Source: Urophycis tenuis
Taxonomy: Eukaryota; Chordata; Actinopteri; Gadiformes; Phycidae
Length of the DNA stretch: 64,000 nt
Assembly (NCBI GenBank): GCA_036785325.1
Contig: JAXIVH010000007.1
Span: forward strand, 12,293,018 to 12,357,017
Direction of reading: 5' to 3'
In this document: positions 33,057 to 43,310 of the stretch, piece by piece
Layout: every line of letters starts with the position of its first letter
Numbering within the stretch: the first letter of the stretch is position 1
Notes under the pieces: model-generated
The model's input: only the letters and a program-made list of their open reading frames with translations
What the model was told of the DNA's origin: nothing
Databases searched by the model: none
Position numbers and translations under genes: made by a program

Positions 33057-33430
33057 GTGTTAGTGATGCATGGTTGGCGGTTGCCGCCGCGGATCGGGCG
33101 GATGACGTGACAAAAAACAATATTTTAATTAAATTCGGGCAGGTGGCGGTTTAACCAATCGAATTAAAAATATATACACATTGTTAAATATCGTTACCTA
33201 TATCCTTTCAAGAACAGGCCTTTCAAGAACACAACTTCCTGGCGTCAGCAGTGCCTTTAGACCTAAAAACACACGGTTTTGAAAATTGGTCAAAAAACGT
33301 TGGTGCAGATGGATGGCGGTTGGATGACTGTGTGGTGATGCGGTCGTGCATTAAATAATAGCCCATGCGCGCATCTCTAGTGTGTGTGTCCACTCCCGCC
33401 CGCGTCCGCAAGACTCTGATCATTTCTGCC
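33057..33430. mobile_element. hAT-derived short element, inverted relative to the 30.7-kb remnant
   Basis: Left end tagtgatgcatggttggcgg. The part 33268-33385 is the reverse complement of 30735-30845 (ggtgcagatggatggcggtt, tgcggtcgtgcattaaataa). A right end may be gcgcatctcta at 33379, with GTGTGT on both sides as a possible duplication. Confidence 0.6.
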
Positions 33431-34255
33431 CGCACAATAATAGAGATGCATTGATTTAGTGTCTTCTCCCGTCCCGCAGGAGAACGTCATTTTATAGGCT
33501 ATTAATGAAGAGATTCATGGGGGTGTTTGTTTCGTTTCCCTGGCCTGGACTTTTCACTCGTTGGTTATTGAGTTAAATGAATGTTGTCTTTTTGGCTTGT
33601 ACATCTTGTACATCATGTTTGCATATATGTTTGCGTTACAAACCAGTTTTGTTAAGACGATTCATAGTGAAGGGTGCACTGAGATTTGGAGTGACATTTA
33701 CTTAAAAAAAAGCTAGGCAAGTTTTTCTACACAGAAAATGCTTGTAATCTTTACTCAGGCTATTTCTAAGTAATATTTACTTACTAGAACGCTTATTTTG
33801 TATGAAAAACACACAAGTTAATTGCACTGGCAATACTCACCTATAGATTGTAACCTTTACTCAGATTACCATTGCATCTAATTACAAAACCCAAGTAAAC
33901 GTTGCTGATGTTTCTTTGTGTTTCTTACTCAGCTTTTCTTTGTTATCTTCTATGTAATTATTAAGTAATATTTATTATGAATGTATTAGTTAATATTAAT
34001 CAAATTGAGTAAATATTTTACTATTAATATATAATATAATATAATTATTAATTACTAATTCAATATTTTCCAAAAACAAATATTGCAGCTTAAGGGATGT
34101 TTGAAAGACACTTTTATTTCACATTTGAAATGGAAAAAGTGCACGGCGCTGTTGTTTACACAGATTTGATTGGCTGAGCAGCATCACGTGAGATGGCTAA
34201 ACTCACATATAATTGGTCTGTAAGGTCTGCTCAACAAATACCGTAAAGACTAGGG
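33431..34255. other. AT-rich sequence, no gene seen
   Basis: Mostly AT-rich with taat/attaat runs at 33950-34080. Nothing recognised. Confidence 0.5.
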
Positions 34256-34845
34256 GTCTGTCTCAATTCACGTACTTGCGCACTTAAACTTCCTTTTTTG
34301 AGTGCATAGTGCGTTCACACTAGTAATTGCGGCAAGAAGCAGTACACTGCTAGTACCCGGATGGTGCACTCATAACGGTCAAAAAGCTAGTGTACAACGC
34401 TGGACACTTTTCTCCCTCAATGGTCGCCATTTTGTCTACGTAACGGAAGGGGAGGGAACGCCAGCACTTTCCAAAAAAATCTGATAAAGATTGCGGACGA
34501 CACCTGTGGACCGTTGGCCCAGACCACTCCTTTTAAATGTAAGATATAACGTTACACATCAATCGAAAAGTGGTTATTTTTCGTTATGTATCACCATTTT
34601 ATTGTTAGACAGATGTATGACAGATGTCATAAGCGATTGTGAACGGTTTGTGCTGATATGCTTATACGTGAATGCTAATACGGGAACGAACGCTTGTATC
34701 GTCATTTCCGGTAAGTGCAAAACGGGAGTGCTTCATTTGAGACGGTACTTCTCAGACGGAATTCACGCACTACATCAGTAAGTACATAGTGCACACAGTG
34801 CACGTACGGAAGTGTACTCGTGGAAGTACGTGGATTGAGACACAC
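34256..34845. mobile_element. MITE copy A (about 590 bp), related to the copy at 53.67 kb
   Basis: Inverted ends: ggtctgtctcaattcacgta at the left and, read on minus, agtgtgtctcaatccacgta at the right. Its whole length matches 53666-54259 in opposite orientation with few differences. No transposase; the open frames inside are shared between copies only because the DNA is. Confidence 0.8.
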
Positions 34846-36027
34846 TGTAGGAGAGCTGTGCTGGTTAAAATAGAAGTGTCCCGTCAAAATGTGAAATCCC
34901 TCAGTAATTTATTGATTATAGGGGTGGGTCCGCATACGACGGCGTCTGGGTCCGGACCCGGACCGCGGTCCGCCTGTTAGTGACCTCTGCGAATAGGGGT
35001 TCTGACCAGGAATCCATTGAGAAAACTTTGACCAAAAACTAGGCCCAATTTTTCCAGTAGATGACCTGTCTAATTGGGATAGCGTTAGCAACTCTCTGCG
35101 TAAACGTTGCCATTGGGATAGCGTTAGCAACTCTCTGCCCGCTGGACACAGCCGCTGCTTGCTGTTGGTCTTCCATGTTTAACGTTATACGTTTCGTTTT
35201 TTTCTTTCTCCTTCGTCGTCACTTCTTGACATAGCACACTGTCCCTTGTCCGCTGCTTAATGTCCCCGCTTCTGACACCATGTTGTGTTGTTCAAAAACA
35301 CGCGTGACGACTTTGGTGTTAATTTTAACATTCTTTTACTGCATTACCACTCCAATACTTAACATAAGAGAGTCTCCCCCTAGTGTCCAGATGACATATT
35401 GCCTGTGGACTCCTTAAGTCTAAACCATAACCATATGTTTCCGCTAGATTTTTTTGTAGCAGTGGTGCTGTGTGTTGGTAACCTAGCAATACTAGGGGGG
35501 TCCGGGGGCATGCCCCCCCGGAAGAAAAATTTGAAAAATACTAACCCTTTAAATGGTTACTTTTGGTGAGATTTTTATGAAAAAATGTTACAGATTGAGC
35601 TTCCAAATATGACATAACAACCAACAGAGTCAAGGTATCTGCTGAGACCAGATCATTGTGAAAATGTGCGATCACACTGTTCAATATTGCGATGACGATA
35701 TGACTTGTGATAATAAATAAGAAAAGAGTAAAATTTTGGTCATGGTGAATACGTCGATATGAATTTAAACAAATTTGCATATCGTGACGTCACTGACCGC
35801 ATCTCCATCCCGTAAAAGTTTAGTGGTCTCCTTGACATCAGTCGACACGTCACTCTATAGTGTTGTCGAGATATTTCAATGCATTTTTTCATGTAGGACC
35901 TATTGCTACCGTGCATGAACCAAAAGTAAAAGTAATAATTTAGCCTTCTATAACTTTGAACGGTGACTGCGAACATTTTCTTTACTGCAGCCGCAGCCAT
36001 CATAACAGACAAGCGCGAACCATTATT
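34846..36027. other. Decayed repeat sequence with a minus open frame at 35740-36027
   Basis: Contains ggtccggacccggaccgcgg (near 34948) and gggggcatgccccccc (about 35504), motifs common in fish repeats, and two copies of attgggatagcgttagcaac (35075 and 35112). The minus frame reads MMAAAAVKKMFAVTVQSYRR and was not recognised. Confidence 0.35.
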
Positions 36028-36424
36028 CAGTACGTTTACATGCAGCAAGAAATTCAAATTTCTGATCGGATCAGATAATGACATGCGTAAGACCGGATCA
36101 CTTGTCCGAGTATACATGCCGTTCAGAGAATTGGATTAACAGCCGGAGCATGGGCTGACTCTGGACGCTATGTGGCGCTGCGCATGTGCAGAATGGCACT
36201 GCGCATGCGCAGAATGCAAAATCCGATTCAGATCCGATTGCTGAGTATACATGCAGTTAAAAGTCCGACTATGAACGAATTATCTAGGTGTTGTTATCCG
36301 ATTTTGAGATGTCCGAAGTAGGTCCGAAGTAGGTCGGATTAACGTGTTTACATGCACTTAAAAAGTCCGAACGATGTCTTATACGATTAGAAATTCGAAT
36401 TTCTTGCTGCATGTAAACGTACTG
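36028..36424. mobile_element. MITE with about 38-bp terminal inverted repeats
   Basis: Both ends read cagtacgtttacatgcagca followed by agaaattc(a/g)aatttct inward. Internal tccga/tcgga motifs. No clear target duplication. Confidence 0.8.
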
Positions 36425-37766
36425 ACTACTGATGAAATGAAGCGAATATAAAAGAAAGAACGTAGCCTACGTGTGTATGTAGGCAATTTATATTCGCGAT
36501 ACTTTCAAAAATAGAATTAATAGGGTTTTATTGTAGTTGCATTAGTTATTTGAAGAGTAAAAAAAAAACAACGGTCGGTCTTAACGCAAGTATACAACCG
36601 GCAAGTCGGTCGGACTAAAAGGGAAAAATAAATATTTGGGTCGGTCCTAAATTGACAGGGTGGGTCGGGTTACTGCAAACCACAATATTTAAGGATGATT
36701 TAAGGATAAGGATGGCCCGAGTGTGTGTGGCGAACTTATCGCATTACAGACCAGCTTTTGCGATGTGTTTATCATGAACGCTCACATCGCGATGACGATG
36801 AAAATTGAGACGATGAGTCCATACAAAGTACTGATAAACTAAATTAAAAAATGTTTATTTTGTGTAGTTGTATATTGCAATAATAATGTATGGTTGTCAC
36901 AAAATCCCACGGCACACCTGGACTTGCCTCACGGCACACCGTTTGGGAACCAATGGTCTAATGAATGTGACGTTACTCCAAGCACAGTGGACTAGTTCAC
37001 TAACGACATGAAGTAAACAGCATAGGGGTGAAACTAGACAGTATACATATCTAAAAAAAAAAGTGCATTTTTTTTTTTTTGCAGTGGCGCTGACAATCCA
37101 GCTGAATGCATAAAGGGGAAACACTGATATTACATTACTATATACCCCCATACATAACCCGCTCTACCCACAACAGAGGAACAGACTATAAAAACACAGT
37201 TTTGACCCACGGGACTATAAAAACACTGATTTCTTCACACTACTTTGGCATGTGCACTTTGAACCTCTAAAGAATGTGTATTTATATAAAATACAAATAC
37301 AGGCATTATAATGATTATTAACGCGGGTCCTTTAAACCCGATGTGACCCGGTTCATTTGGCCGCGTTGAGGCGTGTTGTCCACACGGGTTCGTCCCAAAG
37401 CTGTGTCAGAACCGGAGCAGTGGGCTGGTTCCTCACATGGTTGATGTGTCCCTGAAGCAGCTTTGACTGTGGAGGGAAAGGGAACGTTACCAGACCAGTT
37501 ACCAATTCCTTCAGTTCAAAGGACTTCTTATCTGAACGGTGCTATACTTTGTATTTCATGCCATTTAGGACATGAGAAATGAAATTATGAATTGTTAAAG
37601 TGCAGATTCGTACAGTAAGGTATCAGCTCCATGCTTCTCCGGCGTCGTAGGGACGGTCTGCCTGTCCATATGTCCTCCATGTAGAATCAGAACCTTTAGT
37701 TCTGTAGTGTCGTCCTCTAGTCAGAACAAGACCAGTCCGCTGGTTTATTGTCGCTCTTCTTCGCTC
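36425..37766. other. Unassigned repeat-like DNA
   Basis: Includes a stretch cacggcacaccgtttgggaa (36931-36950) resembling hAT-type ends. No coding content was recognised. Confidence 0.35.
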
Positions 37767-37995
37767 ACCAAAGTAGACGTTCTACAAGCAGAGGAACTAC
37801 TTCATAAAACGTATGTACGTCACTGTGCTCCGTGATCACTTGTCCCGCCCCGTGTGCTCCGTGAGCCCCGCCCCGTGTGGTGTGTGCTCTTTCTGTGCCC
37901 CGTGTGCCGGGCGGAGTGCTGGGCGGAGTGCTCCGTGATCACTCTCCACCAAAGTAGACGTTCTACAAGCAGAGGAACTACTTCATAAAACGTAT
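37767..37995. repeat. 181-bp tandem duplication: complete first copy and start of second
   Basis: accaaagtagacgttctaca begins at 37767 and again at 37948. The second copy is interrupted at 37995 by the Gypsy element and resumes at 43213. GC-rich cgtgtgctccgtg motifs fill the unit. Confidence 0.85.
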
Positions 37996-38265
37996 TGTAA
38001 CGAACTGCGCCTAGCGGTTCCGGGGTTTGGACTCCCAGAATGCCACATGGTATCAACTCTGCAGATAAACTGTAATTGTTGCAAGTTCAATGGGTCTTTA
38101 AGTGTTGGCGTTATGTTGTGGAAGTGTTGTGGAAGTGGGTGCATATTACCACTTCCACGCATAATGGGACTCACCCACATGCTAAGGAATGAGGTTGGGG
38201 AATAAGTGCTGGGGTTTAAGCCGGAAGTGTTGAGCAAGTGTGGTTGTTAATAAAACGTTACGAAT
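37996..38265 (+). repeat. Gypsy 5' LTR (3'-truncated)
   Basis: Begins tgtaacgaactgcgcctagc and is almost identical to the 3' LTR up to ttaataaaacgttacgaat (AATAAA signal inside), then jumps directly into sequence before gag without the terminal GTTACA. Confidence 0.9.
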
Positions 38266-38268
38266 GGG

Positions 38269-39129
38269 ATGACGACCCCTAGTGGACCGGAGAAGAAGGG
38301 TAATGAAGAAGCCCTAGCAGCCATGAGTTCACTCCCAAGATGCCTCTTCGACAGCGCGCTCGCCCATGGTCACCTGCTGGGCCCAGCGGACGGAGCCAGC
38401 CTGCAGCGCGGCTATAACGAAGACGTCCGCCCACGGCAACAGGAGGAACAATCCCGGGCCGATGATAGCATGCCTCCACCACTGGAACCTGTTCTAGTCG
38501 GGAACAACGGAAACCGGCCTGCCCCCGGCGTAACGACGGCTGACGGGCGCTCCATCGTCAAGTTGCCCCGCTACAACGGAGGTACCCCGCTGGCGCCATA
38601 CCTGGTCCAGGTCCGACTGGCAGCCGAGCTGAACAAATGGTCGGCAGAGCGAATGGGCGTACAAGTGGCGTTGGCGCTAGAGGGAGAGGCGCTGCGAGTG
38701 TTGGAGGATCTACCGCCGGCGAGCCAAACGAACTGGACCGCGATCGAGACAGCTCTACAACAACGATTTGGCCAAAGAGTATTCGCCAGCGACGCCCGAG
38801 AACAACTCGCTACGAGACGGCGAAACAAGGGGGAGAGACTCGGCGAGTTCGCAGCAGACCTGCAGTTGTATGCCCGGCGGGGCTACCCGACGTACAGTGA
38901 GAGTCAGCACAAGGACATGGCATTGCAGGCGTTCGTGCGAGGCATCCATCCAGAGCGGCTACGTGAACATCTTCTCCTGAGCGCCCTCAGCTCGCTGTCC
39001 ACAGCACTCGCAGAAGCCGAGCGTGTGGAGAACATCTTCCGAGTGACGGAGCCCAGGCATCACGTACGCCAAGCATCGATGGAGCAAGATGGGGAAGAGT
39101 TGGAGGCGGTGCGACAGACCACGGTCTGA
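38269..39129 (+). CDS. Gypsy gag polyprotein, 286 codons, lacking nucleocapsid
   Basis: Capsid-like region VKLPRYNGGTPLAPYLVQVR, then LEDLPPASQTNWTAIETALQ and GERLGEFAADLQLYARRGYP, similar to Gypsy Gag (packing of element RNA). It ends at TGA 39127-39129. No CCHC zinc knuckle is present, and the next in-frame segment is already mid-protease, so the 3' part of gag is deleted. The start ATG is the first in the frame, four bases after the LTR. Confidence 0.75.
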   Translation: MTTPSGPEKKGNEEALAAMSSLPRCLFDSALAHGHLLGPADGASLQRGYNEDVRPRQQEEQSRADDSMPPPLEPVLVGNNGNRPAPGVTTADGRSIVKLPRYNGGTPLAPYLVQVRLAAELNKWSAERMGVQVALALEGEALRVLEDLPPASQTNWTAIETALQQRFGQRVFASDAREQLATRRRNKGERLGEFAADLQLYARRGYPTYSESQHKDMALQAFVRGIHPERLREHLLLSALSSLSTALAEAERVENIFRVTEPRHHVRQASMEQDGEELEAVRQTTV

Positions 39130-39525
39130 CCCAAAGGCTGGGAAGAAACGAAGACGCGCATTACTACGGTTACCGGTGAGCGGGCTGAACTGTATGGGCA
39201 AAAGGCAGTGTGTGTGTGCATCAACGGTGAGACGGCGAGTCACCGACTATGGTTGGCAAGCATTCAGGATGAGTGCATACTCGGCTTGGACGTGCTGGAG
39301 AAATGGGGAGCTGTGGTGGACATTTCCCGGTTCACGGTGCACTTGGGAACGAGCAGCGTGATGCTGCACACCGCTGGGGAAACGGAACATGAAGTGCGCA
39401 GGGCCGGCGTCAAACCGAAGACAAGACAGTCCCCTCCTAGGCTTCAACAAGGTTTGCTGAGCGCGCCACTGCTCAGCGAACATCTACCCGCTCAACACAA
39501 GCCCGCAGAGTTCAAACACGAGTAA
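39130..39525 (+). pseudogene. Gypsy protease remnant without active site
   Basis: Same frame as gag. Shows ITTVTGERAELYGQKAV and DECILGLDVLEKWGAVVD, the C-terminal half of a retropepsin. The Asp-Ser/Thr-Gly active site that should precede it is missing. Stop TAA at 39523; the following RT is in another frame. Confidence 0.7.
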
Positions 39526-39587
39526 ACAGCAGTCTTCAACAAGGTCCGCTTGCTGAGCTCGCCACTGCTCAGCGGACACTCCCCTCT

Positions 39588-42500
39588 GTGGAGACAACTC
39601 AAGCAGTAATCGAACTCTGCACTCGTAGCTGTGACGGTCTGAGTGAATCGCAAGCCGGCCAGGTGCGGAGGCTACTAGAGGTATATGTCGACATCTTTGC
39701 CGCGAGGGATGAGGACTGTACCCGAACGAGCCTGGTCCAACACGAGATTGACACCGGAGATGCCCGCCCCATCCGACTTTGCCCACGTCGTCTGCCACTC
39801 GCCAAACGACAGGCAGCGGAAGAAAAGATAAAGGAGATGGCCGCAGCAGGCGTCATCGAACCAAGCAGTAGCCCCTGGGCGGCACCGGCTGTGCTCGTCC
39901 GCAAAAAGGATGACTCGTGGCGCTTCTGTGTCGATTACAGACGCCTCAATCAGGTGACACAGAAAGACTCGTACCCCCTCCCTCGTATTGATGATGCACT
40001 GGACAGCATTGCTGGATCCAGCTGGTTTAGCTCGCTGGACCTGCGCAGCGGCTACTGGCAGATCGAGCTAGCCCCAGAGGCTTGACCGAAAACAGCGTTC
40101 ACCATCGGTCAAGGGCTGTGGCAGTTTCGGGTACTTCCGTTCGGCCTGTGCAACGGCCCAGCTAACTTCGAGCGACTGATGGAGCGCGTCCTGGCGGGCA
40201 TTCCACGAGCGTGCTGTGTGGTGTATCTGGACGACATCCTGTGTCACGCAGCGGACTTCATCAGCGCCATGGAGAAGCTGGAGAGGGTCTTTGCTGCCAT
40301 ACGGAGTGCCGGCCTCAAGCTACATCCAAAGAAGTGTCACCTGTTCCGGAGGCAAACCGGGTTCCTGGGCCATGTCGTGGGGGCTGTCGGAGTGGCCACA
40401 GACCCAGCAAAACTGGAGACGGTGAGGCGCTGGCCCGTTCCGCATGACGTCGCTGAGCTGCGAAGCTTCCTGGGCCTGGCGTCATATTACCGGCGTTTCA
40501 TCAGAGACTTCGCTACTGTCGCTAGCCCGCTACATCGCCTAACGCACAAGGGTCAGCCCTTCGAGTGGTCACGAGAGTGCGACGCAGCATTCCGACAGCT
40601 GCGGAGAACACTGTGCGAGGCTCCGGTGCTCGCATTTCCCGACCCTCGACTGCCGTTTATCCTGGACACCGACGCCAGTGACGTGGGTGTCGGCACCGTC
40701 CTCTCGCAAATAAGTGACCATGGTGAGCAGGTAGTCGCATATTTCAGTCGCTCCCTGGACCGCGCTGAAAAGAATTACTGTGTTACCCGTAGAGAACTGT
40801 TGGCCGTGGTGTCAGCAGTGCGCCACTTCCGAACCTACCTCTATGGCAAACGGTTCCTGCTGAGAACTGACCACGCATCACTGACTTGGCTGCTGAACTT
40901 CAGAGAACCAGAGGGCCAGCTGGCTCGCTGGCTGGAGGTACTCCAGGACTACGACATGGAGATTCGACACCGGGCGGGTCGTCTACACGGCAACGCAGAT
41001 GCCTTGTCCAGGCGTCCCTGCGCAGCAGACCAGTGCCGGCACTGCCATCGGAGGGAGGAGAAGAGTCTGACAACGGCTCAACCGGAGCCCACCCGTCGGC
41101 TACAGGCTGCATCAGCGCTGACTGAGGGAGAGAGAGTCGTCACTCCACGTCGGGAGCACGTCGCGAGACTCAGCGCTCGCCAGCAGCACGCCAGCGAGAG
41201 GGTCGGCGCCCACCAGCATCTCACCGACGAAGTCGAGAGACTCATTGCTCGCCATCAACGCGTCAGTGAGGGGTGCAGCACTCGCCAGCAACCCGTCAGC
41301 GAGAGAGAGAGCATCGCCGTTCCCCAACACTGCAGAGCAGCAGCCGTGGTCCCGGACGCACGAACACCGGGGGACGTGATGTCGAGGGAGGAGCTCCAAA
41401 AGGCACAGTCGGAGGACACCACGCTCAGCCGAGTGTGGTCATGGATCGAAGCCGGCCAGCGACCGCCGTGGACTGACGTATCAGCAGCCGATCCAGAGAC
41501 CAAGGCGATGTATTCGCAGTGGCCGGGAATCGTGGCATGCCAAGGACTGTTATATAGACACTGGCGGGCTCCCGATAGACAATCAGACATTTTCCAGCTA
41601 CTAATTCCTGTCGGATTACGAGAACGTGTACTGGAACATGTTCACGGGGCAGTGGGCGCCGGCCATTTCGGCATTGCAAAGACACTTCAGCGGTTGAGGG
41701 GCCACTTCTATTGGCCAGGATGCAGGCTGGACGTTGAACTGCATGTTCACTGCTGTGATGCCTGCACGGCAAGGAAGGGCCCTCCGAGACGCTCGCACGC
41801 TCCGCTACAGCAATACGCAGTCGGGGCTCCCATGGAGCGAGTAGCCGTCGACGTCATGGGTCCTCTTCCTGTCACAGAACGGGGAAATCGCTACGTGCTA
41901 GTAGTCATGGACTATTTCACTAAGTGGCCAGAAGCATATGCAGTGCCAGACCAGAGTGCCGTTACAACAGCGGACAGACTGGTCCCGGAAATGTTCTGCC
42001 GGTTTGGGGCACCGGAAGATCTCCACAGTGACCAAGGGCGGAATTTCGAGGCAGAGGTCTTCGTGGAAGTTTGCAATCTGATGGGCATCCGGAAAACGAG
42101 AACCACACCTCTGCATCCTCAAGGCGACGGGCTCATGGAGCGGTTTAACCGGACGCTGGCTGTGCAGCTGTCCATACTGGTCGACCGCCGCCAACAGTAC
42201 TGGGACCTGCATCTGCCATTTGTGCTTTTGGCATATCGCTCAGCGGTACAGGAGTCAACGAAGTGCACACCGGCAGCTCTGATGTTCGGACATGAGTTAC
42301 GCACTCCGACTGACTTGGTGTTCGGCTCACCTCTGGAAGGGGAGACTGGATGTAAGCCGGGCATGGAATACTACAGGCAGCTACGCGAAAGACTGAAGGT
42401 AGTACACGAGCTGGCCCGACAGGCTATGAGTGAAGCTGGAATACGGCAAAAATGGGCTTACGATACACGCTGTCGTGGCCAAGGGTTTCAGGCCGGCGAT

Positions 42501-42860
42501 AAAGTTTGGGTATACTGCCCGGAGAGAAAGAAAGGCGTTTCACCGAAACTCACTAGCCAGTGGATTGGCCCGTGTGACGTGTTGGAGAGGCTGTCCGATG
42601 TGGTCTACCGGGTGAGAATGATCAAGCGCCGGAGAGTCGTGGCTCTCCACCGTGATCGACTGGCCCCGTACCGGCCTCTTGCCACGGCCGGGGTCAGTGG
42701 AGATGCAGACACTGAAAGGGGAGAACTTTGTGACGGTGCAGCTGCAGCTCCACAGCTGGACATTGTGCAGCCCTCACCGCCTGGGGCCACTGTTGCGCCA
42801 TCTGGGCGCCCACAACGCCATCGACGCACCCCAGCTAGGCTCACAGACTGTGTAAGGTAA
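39588..42860 (+). pseudogene. Gypsy pol: RT, RNase H and integrase, with one in-frame stop
   Basis: One frame from 39588 to the stop ending at 42860, with TGA at 40083-40085 inside RT, where Gypsy RTs normally have Arg (reads as CGA to TGA). RT motifs: DDSWRFCVDYRRLNQVT, SSLDLRSGYWQIEL, FRVLPFGLCNGPANFERLM, VVYLDDIL (catalytic YLDD). RNase H: FILDTDASDVGVG and YCVTRRELLAVVSAVRHFRT. Integrase: zinc-binding H...H...CCDAC, core DVMGPL...YFTKWPEAYAV...HSDQGRNFEA...HPQGDGLMERFNRTL, and a GPY/F-like C-terminus (WIGPCDVLERLSDVVYRV). Long 893-codon second part is otherwise open. Confidence 0.9.
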
Positions 42861-42911
42861 GCTGAAGACTCTAGCCAAGTGGACTTGATGGACTGAGTCT
42901 TGGGGGGGCTG

Positions 42912-43212
42912 TGTAACGAACTGCGCCTAGCGGTTCCGGGGTTTGGACTCCCAGAATGCCACATGGTATCACCTCTGCAGATACACTGTAATTGTTGCAA
43001 GTTCAATGGGTCTTTAAGTGTTGGCGTTATGTTGTGGAAGTGTTGTGGAAGTGGGTGCATATTACCACTTCCACGCATAATGGGACTCACCCACATGCTA
43101 AGGAATGAGGTTGGGGAATAAGTGCTGGGGTTTAAGCCGGAAGTGTTGAGCAAGTGTGGTTGTTAATAAAACGTTACGAATCAATCTACTTCGAATCGCG
43201 TGATTTGTTACA
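42912..43212 (+). repeat. Gypsy 3' LTR (complete)
   Basis: 301 bp, TGTAAC at the start and GTTACA at the end. Contains aataaaacgttacgaat. Preceded by tcttgggggggctg, a polypurine tract. Confidence 0.92.
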
Positions 43213-43310
43213 GTATGTACGTCGCTGTGCTCCGTGATCACTTGTCCCGCCCCGTGTGGTGTGTGCTCTTTCTGTGCCCCGTGTGCCGGGCGGAGTGCTC
43301 CGTGATCACT
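43213..43310. repeat. Remainder of the second 181-bp duplication copy
   Basis: gtatgtacgtcgctgtgctc continues copy 2 after the Gypsy insertion. It matches 37811 onward with small differences. Confidence 0.85.

Larger units (their letters stand above)
37996..43212 (+). mobile_element. Gypsy (Ty3-type) LTR retrotransposon, defective
   Basis: 5' LTR 37996-38265, 3' LTR 42912-43212 (TGTAAC...GTTACA), flanked by the 4-bp duplication GTAT (37992-37995 and 43213-43216). Order gag, protease remnant, RT-RNase H, integrase marks it as Gypsy. Lesions seen: 5' LTR lacks its last ~31 bases and the adjoining primer-binding site; gag-protease junction deleted; in-frame stop in pol. Confidence 0.92.

Noticed and set aside
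35740..36117. 125-codon minus open frame
   Set aside because: Its first 30 codons are the end of the MITE at 36028-36424, so the frame is a chance join. The remainder was not recognised.
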